The translations under genes were made by a program, and so were the position numbers. The notes under the pieces are model-generated. The model did no database searches. It was not told where the DNA came from and worked only from the letters and a program-made list of their open reading frames with translations. Of a DNA stretch of 64,000 bases, positions 24,103 through 32,817 are shown piece by piece; the first letter of the stretch is position 1, and the number at the start of each line of letters is the position of its first letter. This DNA is from Proteiniclasticum sediminis. Its GTDB lineage: Bacteria; Bacillota; Clostridia; Clostridiales; Clostridiaceae. The stretch is taken from assembly GCF_018128025.1 (NCBI RefSeq), contig NZ_JAGSCS010000011.1, positions 31,308 to 95,307 of the forward strand, written 5' to 3'.

Positions 24103-24786
24103 ATGCAAGCAATCATGGAAACCCTCTTCGATGTGCTTTATCTGACCTCGGTGATCACCGCAGGTCTTCTTCTACTTCGAAATAATCCCCGAAAAAGCCC
24201 ATCCTGGTCCTTTGGCCTCATGGCCCTCATCCTGGGGGCTGGCGATGCCTTCCATCTGGTTCCCCGGGCCTACGCCCTCATGACGGATGGTCTGGCGAAT
24301 CATGCGGTGGCTTTAGGACGGGGGAAGTTTATCACCTCCCTCACCATGACCATCTTCTATCTGGTGCTCTATCGGATTCTGAGCCAGCGCTACGGGAAGA
24401 AAAACCGGGGATGGGACTGGGCCATGGGGCTCTTTGGGCTCCTTCGCTTCGGACTGTGCCTCATGCCCCAGAACCGCTGGACCGATGCGGAAGGACCCCT
24501 CCTTTGGGGAATCCTTCGAAATCTTCCCTTTGCCGCCATGGGGATCCTGGTCATGATCCTGGCCTGGAAAGGAGCGAAGGAAAAAGAGGATGCGGCCTTT
24601 CGCCCCATGGGCCTGGCCATTTTCCTCTCCTTCCTCTTCTATGTCCCCGTGGTTCTCTGGGCTGACCGGTATCCCCTGGTGGGAATTCTCATGATCCCCA
24701 AAACCCTGGCGTATGTTTGGGTGGTCTGGATGGGGTTTCGGGAGTACCTGCAGGCGCAAAAAAACCACCAGGTCCCAGCCTTGTAA
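24103..24786 (+). CDS. Unknown polytopic membrane protein under TetR control
   Basis: A 227-residue protein with about seven hydrophobic segments spread along its length (for example VLYLTSVITAGLLLL, FGLMALILGAGDAFHLVPRA, FITSLTMTIFYLVLY, LAIFLSFLFYVPVVLWA). The second helix ends GDAFHLVPR, which contains polar and aromatic residues that could form a pocket. No family was recognised and no transporter motif stands out. AGGAGTGATCTT precedes the ATG. The matched palindromes at this gene and the TetR gene make it the likely target of that regulator, so it may be an efflux or stress-response protein. A terminator follows. Confidence 0.75.
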   Translation: MQAIMETLFDVLYLTSVITAGLLLLRNNPRKSPSWSFGLMALILGAGDAFHLVPRAYALMTDGLANHAVALGRGKFITSLTMTIFYLVLYRILSQRYGKKNRGWDWAMGLFGLLRFGLCLMPQNRWTDAEGPLLWGILRNLPFAAMGILVMILAWKGAKEKEDAAFRPMGLAIFLSFLFYVPVVLWADRYPLVGILMIPKTLAYVWVVWMGFREYLQAQKNHQVPAL

Positions 24787-24797
24787 AAAGCAGAATC

Positions 24798-24838
24798 AAC
24801 CAGCGCTTCTTCTTATTGGAGGAAGTCGCTGGTTTTTC
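24798..24838 (+). terminator. Terminator after the TetR-controlled gene
   Basis: AACCAGCG-CTTC pairs with GGAAGT-CGCTGGTT, followed by a T-run. Confidence 0.85.
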
Positions 24839-24887
24839 TTCGTTTAAGATGTGAGCATAATGATAAGATTCTGTAAATTCTGTTAAT

Positions 24888-24921
24888 GTTTACATACGGT
24901 AAACCTCGTTTTTAGTATAAT
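24888..24921 (+). promoter_or_regulatory. Candidate promoter and operator of the opine-dehydrogenase-like operon
   Basis: Inverted repeat GTTTAC-N5-GTAAAC (24888-24904) lies 11 bp ahead of TATAAT (24916-24921). No good -35 exists at the right distance, which suggests activator dependence at the palindrome. Confidence 0.45.
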
Positions 24922-25011
24922 GAATTTACTTCTATTTCAATGAAGGACATTTGTTTTCACGGGATAAATCGACAGTTGAATTTGAGAATAATAAAGCGAG
25001 GGGGAAAGACC

Positions 25012-26094
25012 ATGAAAGTTGCCATCATCGGTGCTGGAAATTCTGGACTGGCCATGGCCGCACATCTTCGGTTCATGGGGCACCGGATCCGTTTATGGAA
25101 CCGGAGCGAAGAACCGGTGAGCGAACTGAAGAAAACACGGAAAATCACCACCACTGGCGTGCTCGTGGGGGATTTTGACCTGGACCTGGTGACGACGAAT
25201 ATGGCGGACGTTTTGAAGTGGTCAAAGATCATTCTGGTGACCACTCCGGCCACCTCCCACGGGGATTTGGCCAGACTCATGGCGCCTTACTTGGGGAAAG
25301 ACCACATCGTCATCCTCAATCCCGGAAGAACCTTCGGCGCGGTGGATTTCAAGGATGAGCTAGTGAAGATGGGCAATGAGGAGAATGTCAGTATCCTGGA
25401 AACCCAGACCATCATCTACACCTGCCGAAAGCTCAGCCAAACCAGCGTAAACATCCTTGCCCTGAAGCGGGATGTGCTGATTTCAACCTTTGAAGGGGTG
25501 AACCTTCCGGAGCTTTTGCTGCGGATTCCCGATGAGCTGAACAAATTCTATAAACCGGCAAAAAGCATGGTGGAAACCTCCATCGGCAATGTGGGAATGG
25601 TTCTCCACTGCGCCCCCATGGTGCTCAACGCCGGGTGGGTGGAATCGGACCACGACTTCAAGTATTACCGGGAGGGGATCTCGCCCACCATCACCGCCTT
25701 CATCGAGGAGCTGGACCGAGAGCGCCAGGCTGTGGCTCGAGCGCTAAATCATCCCGTGGTCTCCGTGCTGGAGTGGATGAATATTTCCTATGGGCTTCAG
25801 GAAGACACTCTTTATGAATGCATTCAGAAGAATCCTTCCTATGAGACCATCCTTGCTCCCCGAACCCTGTCGTACCGGTATCTCTTGGAAGATGTCCCCT
25901 ACGGGCTGGTCCCCCTGGAAAGCATGGGGAAGGATCTGGGACTGGCCATGACCCATACCCGTGCTGTCATCGATCTGGCGAATCTGCTTCTGAAGACGGA
26001 TTTTCGGGCCACGGGCCGCACTGCGGAGAAACTTCATTTTGACTACAAGGATCTCATGAAGGGTGTTCGAGTGGAGGATATCCTGCTGACCTAA
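25012..26094 (+). CDS. NAD/NADP octopine/nopaline dehydrogenase-like protein
   Basis: A 360-residue dehydrogenase. The N-terminal Rossmann fold is unmistakable (MKVAIIGAGNSGLAMAAHLRFMGHRI, quoted only to position 20: MKVAIIGAGNSGLAMAAHLR). The C-terminal part (GNVGMVLHCAPMVLNAGWVE, then YYREGISPTITAFIEELDRE) matches the opine dehydrogenase domain, including the conserved His. Family members join an amino acid and a 2-keto acid reductively, or do the reverse. GAGGGGGAAAGACC precedes the ATG. The next gene starts 11 bp later, a cobalamin-binding mutase-like protein, so this pair likely acts in one pathway, perhaps amino-acid breakdown. The substrate is unknown. Confidence 0.85.
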   Translation: MKVAIIGAGNSGLAMAAHLRFMGHRIRLWNRSEEPVSELKKTRKITTTGVLVGDFDLDLVTTNMADVLKWSKIILVTTPATSHGDLARLMAPYLGKDHIVILNPGRTFGAVDFKDELVKMGNEENVSILETQTIIYTCRKLSQTSVNILALKRDVLISTFEGVNLPELLLRIPDELNKFYKPAKSMVETSIGNVGMVLHCAPMVLNAGWVESDHDFKYYREGISPTITAFIEELDRERQAVARALNHPVVSVLEWMNISYGLQEDTLYECIQKNPSYETILAPRTLSYRYLLEDVPYGLVPLESMGKDLGLAMTHTRAVIDLANLLLKTDFRATGRTAEKLHFDYKDLMKGVRVEDILLT

Positions 26095-26105
26095 AGGAGG
26101 GTACG

Positions 26106-27752
26106 ATGAAGAAGAAAATGATTGTGGCATCCATCGGAAACTGTGTCCATGCCGCAGGAATCTATAATTTCAGTGTTCTGGCCCGGAAGGAGGGTTATGA
26201 GGTGGAGTATTTGGGCTCTGCCGTGCCCCTGCGGGAACTGGTGGGGGGAATCATCGAGTTCCAGCCCCACGTGGTGGCCCTGAGCTACCGTCTCTCCAAG
26301 GAAGGGGCGGAGTATCTTCTCCGGGAGCTGGAGAGGATCATGATGGAGCAGAATTTTCAGGATCTGGTGTTCATCTTCGGGGGCACCGTGGAAACGGCCG
26401 AGGCCGCCCGGAAGTTCAGCTATATCCGTAAGGTCTTTGACGGAACGGAAGAAGAGGCGGAAAGCCTCATCTACCTGCGCAGCATGGAGCGGGGAGAGGA
26501 AGAAGAGGGGATCCCGCCCCAGACCCTCCGGGAGCGCATTGAATGGAAAAAGCCCTTTCCCATCATCCGGCACCACATTGGGCTGGAAACCCTGGAGGAC
26601 ACGGAGGAGCATATCCGCATCCTGGCGGAGAGCCGGCTTCTGGATGTCATCTCCCTGGCCCCGGATCAGAACTGCCAGGAGTACTACTACCACCAGGAAG
26701 CCATGCCCCGGGGGGAAGACGGCGCCGGAGGCGTGCCCATCCGCACCGAGGAGGATCTTCGGCGCATGTATGCGGCCACCCGCCGGGGAAATTACCCCAT
26801 GATGCGGTGCTACTCGGGGACCCGGGATATGCTTCCCTTTTCCCGCGTGCTGAAGGAAACCCTGAACAATGCCTGGGCGGCCATCCCCCTCACCTGGTAC
26901 AGTCAGCTGGACCGCCGCTCCGACCGAGAGCTTCTCACGGCCATCAGAGAAAATATGGAAGCCATCCAATACAATGCCCAGATGGGGGTTCCCGTGGAAA
27001 TGAACGAGTCCCACCAGTGGGCCCTTCGCTACTGCTCCGATGTGGTGGAAGTGGCCATCAGCTATATTACGGCCAAGGTGGCCAAGCATCTGGGGGTGAA
27101 GGACATGGTCATGCAGTACATGCTGGCCAATCCCCCGTCCATTTCCCCCATAATGGACCTGGCGAAGATGCAGGCCAAGATCGATCTCATGGGGGAGCTG
27201 GAAGATGAATCCTTCCGGATCATCCGCATGGTACGGACAGGCCTTCTGGCCTATCCTGCCGACATGGACAAGGCCAAGGGGCTCATTGCCTCCACCATGT
27301 TCTACGGCACCTTCCTGAAACCGGACATCGTCCATGTGGTCTCTTACAGCGAAGCGGTGAAACGGGCTACCAGCCGGGAAATTCTGGAGAGCGTCCGCAT
27401 CGTGAACAAATCCATGGAGATCGCCGAGCGGGGGCTTTTGGAAAGCCTGGCCCTGGATCCGGCCTTTGCCCATCGCCTCCAGGAGCTGAAAAAAGAAGTC
27501 CGATACCTCCTGGGGGAAATTGCAAAGCTCAAGGACACCAAGGATCCCCTGACGGATCCGGAAGTGATTTATCTGGCCATCAAGGAAGGTCTTCTGGATG
27601 CGCCGGGCCTCAAGGGCTTCTCCGTGGCCCAGGGGAATTTCCGAACAGAAATCCACAACGGGTACCATGTAACGGTGGATGAGGATGGGGCGATTTTGGA
27701 CGAAAGAACCCGGATTCAGCGGGTTCGCGACTTGGGAGAATCCCGAAGGTAA
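26106..27752 (+). CDS. Cobalamin-binding domain fused to a glutamate-mutase-like barrel, function unknown
   Basis: A 548-residue protein. Residues 1-115 look like a B12-binding domain: NCVHAAGIYNF fits the D-x-H-x-x-G loop with the lower-ligand His kept but the Asp changed to Asn, ALSYRLS resembles the S-x-L element, and FIFGGTVE supplies the GG. The remainder looks like a catalytic TIM barrel distantly similar to MutE-type mutases (YNAQMGVPVEMNESHQWALR; DPEVIYLAIKEGLLDAPGLK near the end). In classic glutamate mutase the two parts are separate chains. AGGAGGG precedes the ATG. It forms an operon with the opine-dehydrogenase-like gene and ends in a perfect hairpin. A radical B12-dependent rearrangement is inferred, not proven. 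Confidence 0.65.
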   Translation: MKKKMIVASIGNCVHAAGIYNFSVLARKEGYEVEYLGSAVPLRELVGGIIEFQPHVVALSYRLSKEGAEYLLRELERIMMEQNFQDLVFIFGGTVETAEAARKFSYIRKVFDGTEEEAESLIYLRSMERGEEEEGIPPQTLRERIEWKKPFPIIRHHIGLETLEDTEEHIRILAESRLLDVISLAPDQNCQEYYYHQEAMPRGEDGAGGVPIRTEEDLRRMYAATRRGNYPMMRCYSGTRDMLPFSRVLKETLNNAWAAIPLTWYSQLDRRSDRELLTAIRENMEAIQYNAQMGVPVEMNESHQWALRYCSDVVEVAISYITAKVAKHLGVKDMVMQYMLANPPSISPIMDLAKMQAKIDLMGELEDESFRIIRMVRTGLLAYPADMDKAKGLIASTMFYGTFLKPDIVHVVSYSEAVKRATSREILESVRIVNKSMEIAERGLLESLALDPAFAHRLQELKKEVRYLLGEIAKLKDTKDPLTDPEVIYLAIKEGLLDAPGLKGFSVAQGNFRTEIHNGYHVTVDEDGAILDERTRIQRVRDLGESRR

Positions 27753-27766
27753 CACAATGCCAGACG

Positions 27767-27798
27767 AAGGTTGCAGAGCTTCTGCAGCCTTTCTTTCG
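27767..27798 (+). terminator. Terminator after the mutase-like gene
   Basis: An 11-bp stem (AAGGTTGCAGA with TCTGCAGCCTT, one G-U pair) and 3-nt loop, followed by TCTTTCG. Confidence 0.8.
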
Positions 27799-27900
27799 TA
27801 AAAAAAGAACAGTGAAAGAACAATTTCCTTTAAAACCGGAAAAAGCTGAAGTATACTAAAAGAGCAAACCACAAAACTTGTAACAAAAGAGGAGATTACC

Positions 27901-29646
27901 ATGAGAAAAGAATTTTCCCTGAGCAGCGGCAAGGCCATGATCAATTTTTCCGCCAAATACTGCGACAGCCATGAGAAGGTTTTGGAATCGGAAGCCTTCC
28001 GAAGAGTCATTGAAGCGTATCTAGACTCCATCGCCAAGCGAAACACGAGGAACTACAAAGCGTTGTCGGCCATGTACCGGGAGGAATCGGCAGAAGAAGT
28101 CGCCAGTCAGCTCATTGAGGTGATCAAGCTCCTGACGCTCTTCAAAGCGGAGGAAGTGGCCAAGATCATGCCCCAGTATGACCGGCTCCTGAAGGACAAG
28201 GACTGGTTTGTGGCAGTCATTGAGGATCTTTACGGCTACTGGCGTAGACTGGAGCGTTACTCCATTATCCAGGCCAAGAGCACCACGGAGGGGTTGGCAC
28301 AAACCAGCTTCATTGAAGCGAACATCAAGTTTACCAACCTCATTCTGGATCTCTACCGCAAGGTGGAGAAGAATGTGCTGCTCATCGAGCCCAATGTCTA
28401 CCGTCAGGTTCCGGCGGGAACCAATGCCGGGGTGACCTTGACGGAAGCCACCTGGCCCATTCCCGACGGCTATGAGATTCTTCAGGATGTGCCCTTCATC
28501 ACCTCCATCGTTATGGATTCTCCCTTTATCTCCTACCCGAAAAAGAATACCCGGGACGGCATCTTCCAGGCCTCAAAAACCCATCCCATGGAGGACGCTT
28601 ACCTGAATAAAGACCATTTCTTCTGCTACCCCGCCAAAGTGGGCGGGCTTCTGGCCTTCCTCTATTTCCACCGGGACCTCATGGCCCACGGCATTTCCCT
28701 GTCCAACCTCTTTGAGATGGCAAGAGAAGAGGAGTATGTGGGGAAGAAACCGGACATCGTCTATCTCTATGGGGCAAAATCCGGGGATGAGACCCTGGGC
28801 AATGTCTTCTATGACGATGTGAAGAACGACATCATGCTGGGCTTCGTGCCCTATGGCGAAGAAATTGACTATTTCGGCTACATGAAGAAAATGTCCCTGA
28901 CCCTCCACAACCTCATCATGATCAAGCGGGGGAACCTGCCCATCCATGGGGCCATGGTGAACATCAACATGAAGAACGGAAAGTCCGCCAATGTGGTGAT
29001 CATGGGCGACTCCGGCGCGGGCAAGTCAGAGTCTCTGGAGGCGCTGCGCAGCCTTTCCGAGGACTACATCAGCGACATGACCATCGTCTTTGACGATATG
29101 GGCTACTTTGCCGTGGAGGACGGCCGCATTATGGCCTACGGCACGGAGATCGGGGCCTTCGTCCGGCTGGATGACCTGGATCAGGGTTACGCCTTCAAGG
29201 AAATTGACCGCTCCATCTTCATGAATCCGGACAAGACCAATGCCCGTCTGGTGATGCCGGTGGCCACCTACAAGGAAATCATGAAGGGCTATCCCGTGGA
29301 TCTCTTCCTCTATGCCAACAACTACCGTGTGCTGAAGGAAGGGGAGTCCGGCGTATCCTACTTCACCGATCCCGAAACCGCGAAGGAAGTCTTCCGCGGG
29401 GGACGACGCATGGCCAAAGGCACCACCACGGAAAGCGGTCTCGTAGAGTCCTATTTTGCCAATCCCTTTGGTCCCCTGCAAAAGGCGAAGGATACGGATA
29501 AGCTCCTGGATCTCTATTTTGAGAAGCTCTTCGCCACCAACGTCAAGGTGGGCGAAATCTACACCCAGCTGGGCGTCCGGGGACTGGAGAAGGATGGTCC
29601 CAAAGATGCGGCCATGGAGCTCTTCAAACAGATCACCAGCTTGTAA
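27901..29646 (+). CDS. PEP carboxykinase (ATP)-like P-loop protein
   Basis: A 581-residue protein. The C-terminal half has a kinase-like core: P-loop VVIMGDSGAGKSESLEALR near residue 367, acidic IVFDDMGYF, and KGTTTESGLVESYFANPFGP, the last aligning with the C-terminal segment of ATP-dependent PEP carboxykinases. The N-terminal 280 residues are helical and unlike standard PEPCK. The P-loop GDSGAGKSE differs from the usual GLSGTGKTT, so carboxykinase activity is doubtful; a protein or metabolite kinase is an alternative. GAGGAGATTACC precedes the ATG. It lies behind its own leader after the mutase-like operon and ends in a strong terminator. Confidence 0.65.
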   Translation: MRKEFSLSSGKAMINFSAKYCDSHEKVLESEAFRRVIEAYLDSIAKRNTRNYKALSAMYREESAEEVASQLIEVIKLLTLFKAEEVAKIMPQYDRLLKDKDWFVAVIEDLYGYWRRLERYSIIQAKSTTEGLAQTSFIEANIKFTNLILDLYRKVEKNVLLIEPNVYRQVPAGTNAGVTLTEATWPIPDGYEILQDVPFITSIVMDSPFISYPKKNTRDGIFQASKTHPMEDAYLNKDHFFCYPAKVGGLLAFLYFHRDLMAHGISLSNLFEMAREEEYVGKKPDIVYLYGAKSGDETLGNVFYDDVKNDIMLGFVPYGEEIDYFGYMKKMSLTLHNLIMIKRGNLPIHGAMVNINMKNGKSANVVIMGDSGAGKSESLEALRSLSEDYISDMTIVFDDMGYFAVEDGRIMAYGTEIGAFVRLDDLDQGYAFKEIDRSIFMNPDKTNARLVMPVATYKEIMKGYPVDLFLYANNYRVLKEGESGVSYFTDPETAKEVFRGGRRMAKGTTTESGLVESYFANPFGPLQKAKDTDKLLDLYFEKLFATNVKVGEIYTQLGVRGLEKDGPKDAAMELFKQITSL

Positions 29647-29665
29647 AAAGAATCGAGAAACGACC

Positions 29666-29699
29666 AAGAGGAGCATACCTTTGATATGCTCCTCTTTTT
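29666..29699 (+). terminator. Terminator after the PEPCK-like gene
   Basis: AAGAGGAGCATA pairs with TATGCTCCTCTT around a 7-nt loop, followed by Ts. Confidence 0.9.
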
Positions 29700-29810
29700 C
29701 GGGTCCGGCTAGGTGGGCACCATCGCTCCATAGATATGATCAGTCAATAAAAGGAGGAGCTTCTTAAACTAAGTCCCGCCTTTCATCATGGAAAAGTTAC
29801 AAAGATCAGC

Positions 29811-29861
29811 TTGACATTTTGAATTTACAAATGTAGACTAAAGGCAAAGATTACATTTGTA
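29811..29861 (+). promoter_or_regulatory. copY-copB promoter with two cop boxes
   Basis: Perfect TTGACA (29811-29816), 17-bp spacer, TAGACT (29834-29839). Two TACANNTGTA cop boxes: TACAAATGTA (29826-29835) overlaps the -10, and TACATTTGTA (29852-29861) lies just downstream. This is the classic CopY operator arrangement. Confidence 0.9.
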
Positions 29862-29881
29862 AACTATCGGAGGAAGAAGAG

Positions 29882-30325
29882 ATGAGTATTTTGGAAACGA
29901 TGCCCCCATCCGCCATCAGTGATGCCGAATGGGAGGTCATGAGAATTGTCTGGGCCCATCAAGGGGCCTTCGGACGCTATATAATTAACGGACTTCAAGA
30001 AAAACTAAGCTGGAACGAGTCCACTGCGAAAACCCTGATTCGCAGACTGGTGGAGAAAGGGTATCTTCAAGCGGTGAAAGAAAATGGATTGAACTTCTAT
30101 CAACCCACAGTCACCGAAGAAAGCTGCAACCTCGTGGCAGCGGACAAGCTTTTTGATCGAATCTGTACCATGAAGACTGGGGATTTTCTCGGAAAACTTC
30201 TTGATCGTTATGAACTGAGCGTAGGAGATATCGAGTCCCTGACGGCGATCCTTCAAGCTAAACAAGGTGTTGAAGAACTGCATTGTCAATGTACTCCTTG
30301 CCAATGCGAACACCACAGGAAGTAA
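29882..30325 (+). CDS. copY: CopY/BlaI family copper-responsive repressor
   Basis: A 147-residue repressor. The N-terminal winged helix (ISDAEWEVMRIVWAHQG, STAKTLIRRLVEKGYLQAVK) is typical for BlaI/MecI/CopY. The C-terminus ends HCQCTPCQCEHHRK, a CXC-X2-CXC pair with flanking His. Known CopY proteins use CXC-X4-CXC, with zinc when repressing and Cu(I) when released, so the metal site is two residues shorter here. Two cop boxes lie in its promoter. GGAGGAAGAAG precedes the ATG. The gene leads the operon and the copper ATPase follows 51 bp later; no copZ or copA gene is present. Confidence 0.92.
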   Translation: MSILETMPPSAISDAEWEVMRIVWAHQGAFGRYIINGLQEKLSWNESTAKTLIRRLVEKGYLQAVKENGLNFYQPTVTEESCNLVAADKLFDRICTMKTGDFLGKLLDRYELSVGDIESLTAILQAKQGVEELHCQCTPCQCEHHRK

Positions 30326-30376
30326 GGAAAACAGAGGTGAACTCTTTCGAGCGCTGAAAAGCAGAGGAGGAAGAAA

Positions 30377-32602
30377 ATGAAAAATACGGAAAAGAATATC
30401 CAAACAGCCGAAGAGGCTCTTCGCGAAGCATTGAATAAAATGCCCGAACACCACCATGACACCCATCACCATGCCCAGGAGATGGATTCGACGAGGATAC
30501 CCCTTGCCGGCCATGACCAGAAGCCCATGGATCATGGGCATGACCACCCCATAAAGGAAGATCATGCACAGCACCACCCCATGAAGGAGGAGCATGGCAC
30601 AGGTCATCATGAGCATCACGCCATGACCGACCACATGGATAGCCATGAAGGGCACAGGGGCCACCACGAGATGATGATTCAGGACTTCAAAAAGCGATTC
30701 TGGGTGGTCCTGGTCGTCAGTATTCCGATTATTCTCCTCTCCAACATGTTCCAAATGCTTTTGGACTACCACCTGGTTTTTCCAGGATCCAAATTTCTTC
30801 TCTTCGCCCTGTCCACCCTCGTTTTCTTCTATGGTGGGCTTCCGTTTCTGAAGGGAGCGGTCAGTGAAGCCAAAACGAAAAAACCGGCAATGATGATGCT
30901 GATCAGTCTGGCCATTATTGCCGCCTATCTCTACAGTACCCTGACGACATTCTTTATCGCGGGATCGGAGTTCTATTTTGAGTTATCCACCCTGATCCTC
31001 ATCATGCTCCTGGGCCACTGGATTGAAATGCGTTCCCAGATGGGAGCGTCAAAAGCGCTGGAAGAGCTGATGAAGCTCATGCCGGATGTGGCGCATAAAG
31101 TGGATGAGCATGGGGCGATCCTCGATGTGTCCATCAAGGAGCTGCTGCGGGGAGACCGCATCATGGTGAAATCCGGAGAAAAAGTCCCCACGGATGCCAA
31201 GGTGATTGACGGGTTTTCTGCCGTGAATGAGTCCATGCTGACTGGAGAGTCGGTACCCGTGGAGAAGTCGCCCGGGATGCAAATTATTGGCGGCTCCTTG
31301 AATGGGAATGGGGTCCTCATTGCCGAAGTGGAGCGTCTGGGCGAAGAAACTTATCTAGCCCAAGTCATTAAGACCGTACAGGAAGCGCAGGCTCAAAAAT
31401 CAAAAAGCCAAGGATTAGCAGAAAAAGCAGCCGGATGGCTGTTCTACATTGCCGTGTTCTCCGGAGGGCTGACGTTTCTCTACTGGATGATCAACGGGAA
31501 TACCCCGCTTGCCATGGAGCGCATGGTCACGGTTCTGGTGATTGCATGTCCCCACGCCCTGGGTCTTGCCGTGCCTTTGGTGAATACCGTGTCCACATCC
31601 ATTGCAGCAAGAAAAGGACTGCTCATCCGAAATCGCACGCAATTTGAAGAAGCCCGGAAGATCCGCCGCATCGTCTTCGACAAAACAGGCACCCTGACCA
31701 TGGGGGAGTTTGGAATTACAGATACGGTCCCTCAAGAAGGCGTTCAAGCCGAAGAACTGCTACAGATTGCCGGTTCCCTGGAGAGTCTGTCGGATCACCC
31801 CATTGCCCAAGGCGTTGTGCGGGATGTGAAGGCAAAGGGAATTGCCCTGAAAATAGCAAGCAACTATGAAAACCTCACGGGTGCGGGGCTGAAAGCGGAT
31901 CTGGAGGGGGAAACCTACTATATTTTAAGTCCAGGCGAAATGGCCAGAAGAAATATCGCTTATGACGTGGCGGGGTTTGAGCAGCTGTCTTCCCAGGGGA
32001 AAACCGTTGTGTTTGTCACGAAAGAAGAGGAACTTCTTGGGATGCTCGCCGTGGCTGATCTCATCCGGGACACCTCGAAGGAAGTTATCGCCCAGCTGAA
32101 AAAAATGGGGATCGAATCCATCATGATGACGGGCGATCACCAGAAAGTAGCGGATTATGTGGGCCGAGAACTGGGTCTGTCGAAAGTTTACGCCCAAGTG
32201 CTGCCGGAGGAAAAATCAAAGCATCTCCAGGAACTGCAGAAGGATTTCCAAAAGGTAGCCATGGTGGGCGATGGCATTAATGATGCTCCTGCTTTAGCCA
32301 CAGCCGATCTGGGGATCGCCATCGGGGCGGGGACAGATGTTGCCATGGAAACTGCCGATGTCATTCTCGTGGACAGCGATCCTCGAGATGTGCTGAACCT
32401 GATCAAACTGTCGAAAGCCACATACCGAAAGACCATTGAAAATCTGATCTGGGCTGCGGGATATAACATTCTGGCCATTCCCCTTGCGGCAGGAGTTCTG
32501 GCCCATCAAGGGGTTGTCATTACCCCGGCCATCGGAGCTGCGGTCATGTCCGTCAGCACCATCATCTGTGCGGTGAATGCCCGATTGCTCAAAATCGCCT
32601 AA
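30377..32602 (+). CDS. copB: P1B-type copper-exporting ATPase, CopB subtype
   Basis: A 741-residue metal-transport ATPase. The first 100 residues are a His-rich tail (about 25 His, with clusters such as HHHDTHHH and GTGHHEHHAM) instead of CXXC metal domains. The transport motif is CPH (VIACPHALGLA), diagnostic of CopB pumps for Cu(I)/Cu(II)/Ag. Other motifs: TGES in the actuator, DKTGTLTMGE (phosphorylated Asp), HPIAQ for the HP motif, GDGINDAPAL hinge, and MSVSTIICAVNARLL in the last helix. It exports copper from the cytosol. AGGAGGAAGAAA precedes the ATG. Regulation is by the CopY upstream. Confidence 0.95.
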   Translation: MKNTEKNIQTAEEALREALNKMPEHHHDTHHHAQEMDSTRIPLAGHDQKPMDHGHDHPIKEDHAQHHPMKEEHGTGHHEHHAMTDHMDSHEGHRGHHEMMIQDFKKRFWVVLVVSIPIILLSNMFQMLLDYHLVFPGSKFLLFALSTLVFFYGGLPFLKGAVSEAKTKKPAMMMLISLAIIAAYLYSTLTTFFIAGSEFYFELSTLILIMLLGHWIEMRSQMGASKALEELMKLMPDVAHKVDEHGAILDVSIKELLRGDRIMVKSGEKVPTDAKVIDGFSAVNESMLTGESVPVEKSPGMQIIGGSLNGNGVLIAEVERLGEETYLAQVIKTVQEAQAQKSKSQGLAEKAAGWLFYIAVFSGGLTFLYWMINGNTPLAMERMVTVLVIACPHALGLAVPLVNTVSTSIAARKGLLIRNRTQFEEARKIRRIVFDKTGTLTMGEFGITDTVPQEGVQAEELLQIAGSLESLSDHPIAQGVVRDVKAKGIALKIASNYENLTGAGLKADLEGETYYILSPGEMARRNIAYDVAGFEQLSSQGKTVVFVTKEEELLGMLAVADLIRDTSKEVIAQLKKMGIESIMMTGDHQKVADYVGRELGLSKVYAQVLPEEKSKHLQELQKDFQKVAMVGDGINDAPALATADLGIAIGAGTDVAMETADVILVDSDPRDVLNLIKLSKATYRKTIENLIWAAGYNILAIPLAAGVLAHQGVVITPAIGAAVMSVSTIICAVNARLLKIA

Positions 32603-32710
32603 AGCATCAGGAGGAGATCGCTGCGGATTCCGATTAAGGGTTTCCCGTCTCCTGAGGAAGATCAGCGGTCCCGAGAATGCCCAACCATCCCCAAAAAGGG
32701 AGAGCAAAGA

Positions 32711-32755
32711 AAAACCCATGGATGACCCGATTTGGGTAAATCATCCATGGGTTTT
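32711..32755. terminator. Bidirectional terminator after copB
   Basis: Perfect 15-bp stem AAAACCCATGGATGA / TCATCCATGGGTTTT with a 15-nt loop. The flanking A-run also gives a T-run on minus, for the small gene at 32818. Confidence 0.85.
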
Positions 32756-32817
32756 ATGGTGGAGATGAGTTGGTGTGGGGAGAGAAGCCATCTGGGGTTT
32801 TTCTTTGGGAGTTTAAG

